Source: Natrinema sp. HArc-T2
GTDB taxonomy: Archaea; Halobacteriota; Halobacteria; Halobacteriales; Natrialbaceae
Direction: 5' to 3'
NCBI RefSeq assembly: GCF_041821085.1
Contig: NZ_JBGUAZ010000007.1
Span: 59,463 to 123,462, forward strand
DNA length: 64,000 bases
A model generated the notes under the pieces. The model saw only the letters and a list, made by a program, of their open reading frames with translations, did not search any database and was not told the origin of the DNA. Made by a program: the position numbers and the translations under genes. This document shows positions 17,734 through 25,505 of this stretch, in pieces (the stretch's first letter is position 1; every line of letters begins with the position of its first letter).

Positions 17734-18066
17734 ATGCCCACAATTGAATTCGAGGGTGACACGATCGAGGCCAACACCGGCGACAACCTCCGTCAAACAC
17801 TCCTCGATGCCGAGCTCACCCCTCACAACGGGAAAGCACAATACACGAACTGCCGCGGCAACGGGATCTGTGGAACGTGTGCTGTCGAAATTGTAGAGGG
17901 CAAGGTCGCTGATCCCGCGGAGAAAGAACTCCGTCGTCTCAAACTCCCACCTCACAGTCCCGACTCCGGACTCCGGTTAGCGTGTCAAATCCCGATCAAG
18001 GATGACCTCGTCGTCCAGAAACACCCAGGCTACTGGGGCCAGAAAATCGAACACGATGATATATGA
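17734..18066 (+). CDS. 2Fe-2S ferredoxin
   Basis: 110 aa from ATG 17734. Plant-type ferredoxin fold with cysteines at 40, 46 and 49 (NCRGNGICGTC) and 84 (LRLACQ), the standard four ligands of a [2Fe-2S] cluster. It would carry electrons in the cytoplasm; some haloarchaeal oxidoreductases and base-modifying radical enzymes need such donors. It lies upstream of the precursor transporter gene on the same strand, but 320 bp away, so joint function is uncertain. Confidence 0.85.
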   Translation: MPTIEFEGDTIEANTGDNLRQTLLDAELTPHNGKAQYTNCRGNGICGTCAVEIVEGKVADPAEKELRRLKLPPHSPDSGLRLACQIPIKDDLVVQKHPGYWGQKIEHDDI

Positions 18067-18388
18067 TCAGGGTGTCATAGAATTTTTCGCGCATTTCGTC
18101 TCTTTGATTCGGTCGGGAAAGATATGACTCTCCTCCGTCAAAATGAATTTGATTCTTTCAGCGGCGCTTGAGGTTGCTGGACTCGCAGATTGATAGGAAT
18201 ATCTGACAGAGAATTCGTCCAGATCGAGACAGAGTCCTAATGACCGTCTCTTTAACTGATCAACCAATAAGACTATACCCTCCAGCCCTATTCTACAAAT
18301 ATGATCCAGGGAATATCAAAAGCTCCTTCGAATAGCATCCAGATACTCGAGAGCGAACCGATGTTCCAGATTGGGAAGGTGGTTCTAC
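18067..18388. other. 322-bp intergenic region, no gene seen
   Basis: Lies between the ferredoxin and transporter genes. A 66-codon minus-strand frame exists (18067-18267) but has poor haloarchaeal composition. The stretch TAAGACTATACCC near 18267-18279 could be part of a promoter for the transporter; otherwise nothing is recognised. Confidence 0.4.
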
Positions 18389-19048
18389 ATGCAAACTGAG
18401 GGCACGCGAGCGATTTTCACCGCTATTTTCGCGGGCTCGATCGTCCTCGCCAATATACTAGCAGCGAAACTGACATGGGTCGAATTGCCTGTGATCGGTG
18501 GCGTCGCGGTCCCAGCAGGGTTCGTCGCGTTTGGTGTCGCCTATCTAGCGTCAGACTTGCTTGTCGAGTACCACGGACGCGAGTACGCGGCGTCGGTCGT
18601 CAACGGGACTGTTATCACGCTCGTTGTAGCGTATACGCTGGTCTTCGTCGCAATTTGGATGCCGACAGCACCGTTCTACGATGGACAAACGGCATTTGTG
18701 GCGACGCTTGGTGACTCGGCATCGATCATCCTAGCGTCCGTTGTAGCGTTAGCAATTGCTCAGCACCTGGATGTCCGACTGTTCTCGAATCTCAAGTCAC
18801 GAACAGGCGGTCGACATCGATGGATCCGAAACTGTGGCTCGACAGCTGTCAGTCAGGGTGTCGACACAGTCGTGTTTATCGCACTCGGATTTGCGATCTT
18901 CCCTGCTCTCGGACTCGGTGGTGAACCAACGTGGGGATGGGCACTGCTCTCGATCATCGTCGGTCAGTATCTAGTCAAGTTGCTTGTTGCACTCCTTGAC
19001 ACCGTTCCGTTCTACGCGGTGACGGAAGTTGTTGAACAGAAAGCCTGA
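18389..19048 (+). CDS. YhhQ-family queuosine precursor transporter
   Basis: 219 aa from ATG 18389, preceded by GGAAGGTGG at 6-bp spacing. About six membrane helices are seen. Family features: SIVLANILAAK in helix 1, GVAYLASDLLVEYHGREYA with an acidic pair after helix 3, and AVSQGVDTVVFIALGF in the late helix. YhhQ/QPTR proteins import preQ0, preQ1 or related 7-deazaguanines. It sits 60 bp from the 3' end of the minus-strand cassette that encodes TGT/DpdA-like base-exchange enzymes, which suggests that it supplies the deazaguanine base to them. Family call is good; the link is inference. Confidence 0.8.
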   Translation: MQTEGTRAIFTAIFAGSIVLANILAAKLTWVELPVIGGVAVPAGFVAFGVAYLASDLLVEYHGREYAASVVNGTVITLVVAYTLVFVAIWMPTAPFYDGQTAFVATLGDSASIILASVVALAIAQHLDVRLFSNLKSRTGGRHRWIRNCGSTAVSQGVDTVVFIALGFAIFPALGLGGEPTWGWALLSIIVGQYLVKLLVALLDTVPFYAVTEVVEQKA

Positions 19049-19108
19049 GAGGAAATTACGAAACTAAGAATACTATGTGATCTCGGGGTACGACCTCAAA
19101 GACACCAA

Positions 19109-20260
19109 TCAGATCGATTCTTCGACGAACTCAGCGGTGATCTCTGACCGCTGTTCTCGTGCTGCTGCGTCAAGAAGTCGGCTACACACGGAGAGAACCT
19201 GACGGATATTCCCTTGGGATCGCTGCAAAATCATGTCCAAGCCGTCCTCCGTGAACGGCTGGACTCCGGATTCTTCCCGTCTACGTTCTTGATTGAGATA
19301 CTCCTCGACCAACTCATGGAGATGCTCGTTCGTCAGCGGCCGAAGTGCGACTTCCTGACCGATTCGTTCGCTAAACGCGTGATACTCACTCATCACATCC
19401 TGCCACACCTCTGGCGCACACCCAAACAATAGACAGAGTCCATCGCTGTTCTGATCCATCAGATGGCGAATGCTGTTCAGCGTCGCCTGCTCGTCTTTGG
19501 ACGAAAGTCGGGCGATACTCTCGAATTCGTCGATGAAGACAAACACAGCCGTATACCCTAACTCGAGCAGCAAGTTCTTCAGCGCCGTAAACGCCCGCAC
19601 GCCCATTGTATCGTCGTCAAGGGCAGTATGGATCTCCATCTCTTTTCGCTGCTCGTATCGAATCCCTTCAGCTGTGAGCCACTGCCAGGCGTACAGATTC
19701 GTATCCTCGTACACCATGTGAACGATCGCTCGAGCAAAGTCTGCGAACTGCGTCACGTCACTCAATCGCTTGATGGCTACAGGAACGATCTCGGAGAGAA
19801 GCACATCTCCATCGTCGATCAGCGAACGCATTGCACTCGCTCCAACTGGGTTCGTCTCGGTAACGTCCTGAGCGATCGACGCGAGATACTCGTACGCGAT
19901 ATTTTGTACCTCAGCGAAGCCGAGGTCGTACATGAATTCGTGGTAGATATCGACGAACCCCTCTCCCGGCTGAGCAACGTAGCCAACGACGACATCGTCT
20001 TGATCCCGAAGGAGCGACCGGGTGTACTTGAGCGTATGCGATTTGCCGTTGCCGTACTTTCCAGTGACGACGAGGTGTTTCGACTTCCCCGTTGAGAGGG
20101 TCGTTGAGACTGTCGAGCTGATCGTGTTCGTCGCTTGCTCTTGGCCACAGTAAATTTCTGGATCTTCCGCAGGGACGGGACTATACGGGAACGGGTTCCC
20201 TGTGAGTCCGAACTGGTCGTAGTCTTGCGTCTCGTCGGTGATGTCGAAGGCTTCGCTCAT
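19109..20260 (-). CDS. AAA ATPase, last gene of cassette A
   Basis: 383 aa. Opens with FGLTGNPFPYSPVP, then Walker A GKYGNGKS (67-74), Walker B VFVFIDEFESIARL (near 243-256), and a lid region ending SQGNIRQVLSVCSRLLD. The general plan is like Orc/Cdc6-type or ExeA/TniB-like AAA proteins, but there is no clear C-terminal winged helix. Its start overlaps the preceding gene's stop by 4 bp (ATGA), so the two are made together. It may load or power a DNA-bound partner of the modification module; no specific family name can be given. Confidence 0.75.
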   Translation of the reverse strand: MSEAFDITDETQDYDQFGLTGNPFPYSPVPAEDPEIYCGQEQATNTISSTVSTTLSTGKSKHLVVTGKYGNGKSHTLKYTRSLLRDQDDVVVGYVAQPGEGFVDIYHEFMYDLGFAEVQNIAYEYLASIAQDVTETNPVGASAMRSLIDDGDVLLSEIVPVAIKRLSDVTQFADFARAIVHMVYEDTNLYAWQWLTAEGIRYEQRKEMEIHTALDDDTMGVRAFTALKNLLLELGYTAVFVFIDEFESIARLSSKDEQATLNSIRHLMDQNSDGLCLLFGCAPEVWQDVMSEYHAFSERIGQEVALRPLTNEHLHELVEEYLNQERRREESGVQPFTEDGLDMILQRSQGNIRQVLSVCSRLLDAAAREQRSEITAEFVEESI

Positions 20261-21156
20261 GGGTCTGGTGTGAATGTGATGTCGCGGTCGTACACTGCGA
20301 GGTAGTAGTACTGTTTGTCGAACTGTTCGAGACCGGCCATTACCTGTTGCGTCGATTGCGAGGTCGAGACGAGTGACTCGCCGTCTGTGAGCTCGATTTG
20401 CTTGATGCCGAGTGCTGAATCTTTGGCCTCCGTGTCTAGTGGCGCCCCCGAGAGCTCGAGTTTGCCAACGTTCTCCCGGCAGAGTTTCGAGAGGCCTCGA
20501 TCAAACGCCTCTCGAGGACATCCAAGCCGTTCACAGGTTCGCTCTCGGAGCCGAGGAATCGAGAGATAGCGCTGTCGCAGGTCGACACCAGCTGTCTCTT
20601 CGAGATCATCGTAGACCTCGAGGAGGACGTACTGGAAATTCGGCGGCACGGTCTCTCGATCGACGGTGTAATAGTCGCCCGTGAAGGCGTTTCGTTGAAT
20701 CCCGCCGAGTCGTTCGCCCCAACTGCCAACGACCTCGATTCCGGTCTGGTTGAACGAATAGGGCGAGAACTCGTGTGCCTCTTCGAGGTGTTCGAGCAGT
20801 TCATCGGGACCAACCGGCTCGAGTTCGGACAACGACTCGGTGAAGGCACCATAATGCGGGCTTCGAACGGCTAAGATTTCATCCGCTTTCGCCCAGTCTT
20901 CGTTGCGGACTGCGTTCAGAAACTCCTCACCGACAGGGGTCGTCCGATAGATCGCGTCCTCATCACCTTCTCCATCGTATTCTTCAAGAAGCCCAATTCG
21001 AGTCGTCTCGAGGATCGTCTCACGCGCTCGGCGATGTGTAATATCCAGCGCCTCTTCGACCTCGTCAGTCGTTTTCCCTGCTGTCTCACAGAGATGGGTC
21101 AGTTCTGTGAGCCGGCCAAGCGTAACGGGACGGACTGTCGGACGTTCAGACGTCAC
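20257..21156 (-). CDS. winged-helix protein, 299 aa, partner of the AAA ATPase
   Basis: The N-terminal 75 residues form a winged helix-turn-helix (KTTDEVEEALDITHRRARE, then IYRTTPVGEEFLNAV). A middle domain follows (FSPYSFNQTGIEVVGSWGE), then a second winged-helix-like part (RERTCERLGCPREAFDRGL). No catalytic motif is visible. Its coding sequence overlaps both neighbours by 4 bp (TGT-like enzyme upstream, AAA ATPase downstream). It could target the base-exchange enzymes or the AAA protein to DNA. Confidence 0.65.
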   Translation of the reverse strand: MTSERPTVRPVTLGRLTELTHLCETAGKTTDEVEEALDITHRRARETILETTRIGLLEEYDGEGDEDAIYRTTPVGEEFLNAVRNEDWAKADEILAVRSPHYGAFTESLSELEPVGPDELLEHLEEAHEFSPYSFNQTGIEVVGSWGERLGGIQRNAFTGDYYTVDRETVPPNFQYVLLEVYDDLEETAGVDLRQRYLSIPRLRERTCERLGCPREAFDRGLSKLCRENVGKLELSGAPLDTEAKDSALGIKQIELTDGESLVSTSQSTQQVMAGLEQFDKQYYYLAVYDRDITFTPDP

Positions 21157-22187
21157 GCTAACCTCCGAACTTGCTGCTTGGCGATTCTGTACGCCCGTTG
21201 TGTCACCTCGTTGCCCTGGAATCTGAGATCGAGATAATTCTCGATATCCTTGCCAGCAGCCGCGACGTACCGAAACCGACGTAACTCCGCTGCCAGGGCC
21301 CAGAGATTGTGTCTGACCAATGCATCGCGATCGTCTCTGATATCATCAAGCGTTCGAGAACCGCAGACGGGACAGGGACAAGGAAGGTATTCGAGATCGT
21401 CGATATTCCACAGTTCTTCGCCGCCGAATCCGGGAAGCAGGTAGTTTCGATTCCCGGCGCTTCGAATGAAGGCGGATGAGTCGAAACTGTCGACACCGAG
21501 ATACAGCAAGAGCGGTTGATAGACCAGGCCGCCAAGCCCGTAGACGTGGAGGTGTTTGTCCGTCGCAGTGCGCGCGGCCAATACTAGCTTCGTGACTTTT
21601 TCGTAATCTGACCGAACAGGAACAAGACTCCCAAGCGCGTAGCCATCAAAATCACCACGACTTTCTAGATACTGGATGCTGTTTCGAAGCGTCTTGGGGT
21701 CATACCCATGGACACTTGCGAGCAGAAGTTCGTCACCGTCGTGGTGATCACTTGCCTCTAACGCGAGTTCGATACTCTGTTCGATTCGGCGTTGGTTCTC
21801 CGCTGCTCGATTTTCCCGCGAGAGGGGGATATCCACCGTCCCGAAGATATCTGCGTCGAACAACCGTTGGGTCTCGAGTGTTTCTCGAGGCGTCGTGTCT
21901 GGTTCTGTTTGACTGAAATCGTATCCGCCGCTATCGGCGTAGACGATCGTATGCTCCGGGACATCCATCTCCTCTCGGAGTGATACTCCATTGGTTAGCC
22001 GATTCCACATTGGGTCCCGGTTCCTGATCGCCCGGGCGTTGATCATCGCGGTCGGGAGATCCGGAATCGTCCCTACGTATTCTGGTGTGTTGTCACTCGA
22101 TCGCTTCCCGAGATTTCGGACGGGAAAGAGAACTGGAGTCTGCAGTTCTCCATGGGGAAGATCGAGCACCCGTTGCCGGTACAGCAT
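21153..22187 (-). CDS. TGT/DpdA-like 7-deazaguanine base-exchange enzyme, 344 aa
   Basis: TIM-barrel protein of the tRNA-guanine transglycosylase superfamily. Key features: VYADSGGYDFSQ (D85, the DSGG substrate-pocket motif), YALGSLVPVRSD (the GGL/GSL loop), LHVYGLGGLV, and VDSFDSS with D236 in the place of the nucleophile. The zinc site is complete: C270, C272, C275 and H293. It lacks a PUA domain and is shorter than archaeal tRNA TGT, which fits a DNA-acting DpdA type. The gene context (DUF6884 protein, helicases, PLD) matches DNA modification rather than tRNA archaeosine. Substrate and product base are inferred. Confidence 0.8.
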   Translation of the reverse strand: MLYRQRVLDLPHGELQTPVLFPVRNLGKRSSDNTPEYVGTIPDLPTAMINARAIRNRDPMWNRLTNGVSLREEMDVPEHTIVYADSGGYDFSQTEPDTTPRETLETQRLFDADIFGTVDIPLSRENRAAENQRRIEQSIELALEASDHHDGDELLLASVHGYDPKTLRNSIQYLESRGDFDGYALGSLVPVRSDYEKVTKLVLAARTATDKHLHVYGLGGLVYQPLLLYLGVDSFDSSAFIRSAGNRNYLLPGFGGEELWNIDDLEYLPCPCPVCGSRTLDDIRDDRDALVRHNLWALAAELRRFRYVAAAGKDIENYLDLRFQGNEVTQRAYRIAKQQVRRLA

Positions 22188-22267
22188 CGGGTTTTAGCTC
22201 AGCTGGTCGCCTCAAGGTAATGGTCATACTATGACACGAAATGATATATTAGAACTAGATACGGGAT

Positions 22268-22969
22268 CTAGAAATCGGTCAAGTCTTGCTGCGATGTCGG
22301 CTCAGAGAGGCACGCCGATTCCACATCGTCGAGTGAATCAGGTTCATTGTCGTAAGCGAGATTGTTCGCGAAGTTTTTCAGGTAGTTCCCCTTGAGCGCG
22401 ACGACGATCGTCCCTTGTTCCTTCGCTTGTTCGGTGCGTGCTGGGATCGAGATGACGTTCTCGTATTGATCTGCCACCTCTTCTTGATTGAACGTCACGC
22501 CGAATGTGTCGGCCGGCAACGCAGACAGTATGTCGGACAAATCCAAGGCACGATAGTAATCGCTCCCGAGTGCGAAGAAGACGATATCATAAGAGGAAGA
22601 TGTGATTGCGTCACGTGTTCGCTCCGAAATCTCGAGGGAGGCCGACCATGAGTCAATCTCACTTGCAGTCATCTCTGCAAAAGTGGCGTTGTACGGTGGG
22701 AGGTCCTCACGCTCTGCAACGAGCCCGAATCCGGCACTGATGAAATATCGATCGACGGTGTGGCCATCGGCTCGAAGCGAGTCGACCGCTTCACTGATGT
22801 ACTGCTGCTGTCGGCCATCGTAGAGTTTTCGTGCCGGTACACTGACGGCTTCATCACGAGCACGAAGCGCATCGAGACCTGTGTCGTCGATCTCGGCCGC
22901 GTCGAAGACGGCGCTTTCGTCCGGGTATGATTTGCTGTTCGAACATTGGTCGATAACGAGTATATCCAT
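22268..22969 (-). CDS. DUF6884-like protein, 233 aa
   Basis: Starts at ATG 22969, 2 bp from the stop of the 734-aa TGT-like gene upstream. The N-terminus MDILVIDQCSNSKSYP carries the Cys-Ser-x-x-Lys pattern shared with the two other DUF6884-like proteins here. It continues with SAGFGLVAEREDLPPYN (YaaA/DUF6884-like AEyGLv signature) and IVFFALGSDYYRAL (a conserved Gly-Ser/Tyr strand). DUF6884 and YaaA-type folds are DNA-associated. Each copy in this window sits next to a TGT-like gene, implying a role in the same modification step. Confidence 0.7.
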   Translation of the reverse strand: MDILVIDQCSNSKSYPDESAVFDAAEIDDTGLDALRARDEAVSVPARKLYDGRQQQYISEAVDSLRADGHTVDRYFISAGFGLVAEREDLPPYNATFAEMTASEIDSWSASLEISERTRDAITSSSYDIVFFALGSDYYRALDLSDILSALPADTFGVTFNQEEVADQYENVISIPARTEQAKEQGTIVVALKGNYLKNFANNLAYDNEPDSLDDVESACLSEPTSQQDLTDF

Positions 22970-22971
22970 GA

Positions 22972-25176
22972 TCAGAACTCCATTAGCCCTTTTTGTACCA
23001 TAAACTCCGGCAGGAACTCGCTGTCGTATCCGAGGCGGTCGAGAACAGCCGTTCGGAGTTCCTCCGTGTTCGCATACGATTCGACAACGCATCCATTGTC
23101 TTCAATCGCCTCAATCACGTCCTGCGAAACCGTCTCCTCGGGGTCGTACAGGAATGCGTTCTGGTAACGTGCGCAGAACTCGCCGACGGATGTTGCCATA
23201 GCTTCCGAGTCGTATGAAACGGTTTCTGTCGGCTCGGCCCACCACTCGTGAACGCCAGTTCCGCTTATTACGCCTACTTCCGCTACCGGTAGATCGTGGA
23301 CATCGGACCAGAAATCCGTTCGTTCCGTGAGGAGGTGGGTTTCGACCGTACTGTTCTTCGTGATCGCATCGGTCGCCGGCGTTATGACGAGTGTTTTCGG
23401 CAGTGCTTCTCGGAACTGATCGTAGAACCGTTTCGTGTTATGGAAGCCGCGGCGCCGGTTGCGATTGTTCGCACGGAAGATCGCGACTTCGATCCCGAAT
23501 TCCTCACAGATTCGGCAATCGCAGTCTCGCCACGGCTTCTCTCGAAGCAGTGTCTTGTACTCCTCGAGTAAGTTCTCGTCGCCGATCCACGACGCGTAAT
23601 CCTCGACGAGTTGCCAAACCTGATCGAATGTCGCAACTTCTCCTGAATACTCCTCACGCTGCTCGATCTTGTCCGCCTTTCTCGGGAACGTTCCCTCGAA
23701 ATGCTCTCGAGCAGTGTCGATCAATGTTTGGTACTCTTCAAAATCGACCGGCGATTCAGGATCGTCTTCTCGGAGTAGTTTGATTATCTTTTTCCGGAAG
23801 GGGCGGCTGAAACTTGCCCGCAGCTCGCGGCCGTGGTCGTAGTCATCGCGGAAGTGCTCCTCGATATCGCGGAGGAGACGTTGATCATACTCGTCGTCGT
23901 GTCGATGGGCTTCTAGATAGGGAGATAGGTCGTTGAGCGCCTGCTCTGCTTCAGCGGCCCACTCTCGAATCGCTTGTGAGATAAATTCATTCTCGTCGAA
24001 GGCACGCAGCGAGTGAAGCAGCTCTTGTCCACGGAGTGCAGTTTGGAGTCGCTTGTCAAGCGGATCCCTGTTCGATCCGAACCGAACACGAAGCGCGTCG
24101 TAGCGCTGCTCGCTGTCGAGATGGTAGTTGTCGCCGCCGGTCCAGGCTGCCCGAAGCATGCTCGCACTGTCGAAACTCGACATCCCGGTTCGCCCGACTG
24201 TGTCGAACGCATCGGTTTTTGCGAAGCCGAACACGTGTGTGTCGACTCTCGTCTTGCGGGCTCGCTCGTGCTCTTTTACTGCGTTCCCGACGCCAGTAAC
24301 GATATCACGAATCCTGCTGGCATTGGTGCCCGCGACGCCACCGATTCCAAGATATTGGTATCCGAGGTCGAGTACTTGATCTGCGGCTTGTGCGTACGAC
24401 ATCGGATCCCAGCCCTGGATCGCAACCATGAGACGGAAGGAATAGTCGTTTGCGTCGTAGAGTTCCTTCATCTCCGCGGCGTTTTCGAGGGTTAGCTGGT
24501 ACCGGAACTCCGTGTCGTCTTCTCGGTAGACGGCCCGCGGATCGTCTCGTAGTCGTTCAAGTACGGCGGCTGGATCGCCTTCGAAGTCTTCTGGCTCAAA
24601 CGGGGCGACCGACGAGACATCGAAAATCGTCGAATCGTGATCGTCGACGTATTCCGGCCACTCCGTCGGCCATTCGTCGATCATAACGTCGACTTCGTCA
24701 GTTAACTCTTCGGGAAGGTCACTCGGTGTGAGAGTAGAGTCAGCGAACGCACGCTTATCCAGATAGAGTCGGGTTTCGTGATCAGAGCTAAGCACGAGGT
24801 GATCAATCGTCACGCCGACTGTAACATCGAGTTCGTCGTAGAACGCCAGCATCTCGTCGTTCCCGTAGGGGGGGAACGGGAGCGATTTGTAACCCCAGGC
24901 GCCGCAGTCGCTGATTGTTGGGAGCCAGTCGGGTACGTTGAGCCCCGATTGTTCGGAGTAGACACCGTGAGATGTGAGTTGGTCGAACTTCGTCGCACTT
25001 TCTTCAACTTGTTCGCGTGAAATGAGAACGCCGTCTATCGGGGTCGTTTCGTAGTCAAAGATGTCCCAGATATACTGCAACTCTCGCTCGTCCTTTCCGA
25101 GTTCAGAATGTTCGTCGTGCTCGAAATCGTAGTGAGCGTCGACGTTATCATCCCATTCAGGGACGTAGAATCTCAC
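22972..25176 (-). CDS. large TGT/DpdA-like protein, 734 aa
   Basis: A TGT-superfamily barrel with expansions. The pocket motif reads SDCGAWGY (D90 instead of the usual DSGG), then YQYLGIGGVAGT (274-285), THVFGFAKTDAFD (313-325), and SSFDSASMLRAAW with D336 at the nucleophile place. The zinc site is C552, C554, C557 and H579. Between the barrel core and the zinc site lies a ~200-residue helical insert (360-550). The C-terminal ~150 residues form an extra alpha/beta domain (LPKTLVITPATDAITKNS). The start is GTG 25176. It belongs with the DpdA-like group but is nearly twice the usual size. Confidence 0.75.
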   Translation of the reverse strand: MRFYVPEWDDNVDAHYDFEHDEHSELGKDERELQYIWDIFDYETTPIDGVLISREQVEESATKFDQLTSHGVYSEQSGLNVPDWLPTISDCGAWGYKSLPFPPYGNDEMLAFYDELDVTVGVTIDHLVLSSDHETRLYLDKRAFADSTLTPSDLPEELTDEVDVMIDEWPTEWPEYVDDHDSTIFDVSSVAPFEPEDFEGDPAAVLERLRDDPRAVYREDDTEFRYQLTLENAAEMKELYDANDYSFRLMVAIQGWDPMSYAQAADQVLDLGYQYLGIGGVAGTNASRIRDIVTGVGNAVKEHERARKTRVDTHVFGFAKTDAFDTVGRTGMSSFDSASMLRAAWTGGDNYHLDSEQRYDALRVRFGSNRDPLDKRLQTALRGQELLHSLRAFDENEFISQAIREWAAEAEQALNDLSPYLEAHRHDDEYDQRLLRDIEEHFRDDYDHGRELRASFSRPFRKKIIKLLREDDPESPVDFEEYQTLIDTAREHFEGTFPRKADKIEQREEYSGEVATFDQVWQLVEDYASWIGDENLLEEYKTLLREKPWRDCDCRICEEFGIEVAIFRANNRNRRRGFHNTKRFYDQFREALPKTLVITPATDAITKNSTVETHLLTERTDFWSDVHDLPVAEVGVISGTGVHEWWAEPTETVSYDSEAMATSVGEFCARYQNAFLYDPEETVSQDVIEAIEDNGCVVESYANTEELRTAVLDRLGYDSEFLPEFMVQKGLMEF

Positions 25177-25505
25177 AGATGATATTCACCACGACATGGT
25201 TGCTCGCTCTCGCATATGAATCTCCCCATCCCGTCGAACTGCCCTTCGTGAGGGGTTCTTGACTAATAGCCTGATTTGTGTCGAACCCTCAGCATGTGAA
25301 TGTCCTATTCGTTCTAGGGGCAGAATATCTTTGTCTACCCATCTCCTTTGGGTATCTGGACGGCAAACCTGCCGCGTTGTGGGATGCGCGGCGGTTCCAG
25401 ATGAATCGTCGTCCACCTGGGAAGCTTGGGAATCGCCATCCTCCATTGGTGGCATCAAGACTTCCCTTTCGAGAGGAAACGTTAATTGTAGTCCGAGAGG
25501 CTGAG
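25177..25505. other. 329-bp gap inside cassette A
   Basis: The only long gap inside the cassette, between the PLD gene and the GTG-started TGT-like gene. A 90-codon minus-strand frame is present (25186-25458) but its composition is arginine-rich and not haloarchaeal, so I do not call it. The gap could hold a separate promoter that splits the effector genes from the modification genes; no clear TATA box is seen. Confidence 0.4.

Noticed and set aside
18067..18267. Minus-strand frame of 66 codons between the ferredoxin and transporter genes
   Set aside because: No acidic bias, no domain and no promoter evidence.
19109..22187. Reading the TGT-like gene at 21153 as the tRNA archaeosine enzyme
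   Set aside because: It is short, lacks the PUA region, and is embedded between DNA-defence genes; the tRNA enzyme of haloarchaea is a longer chromosomal protein.
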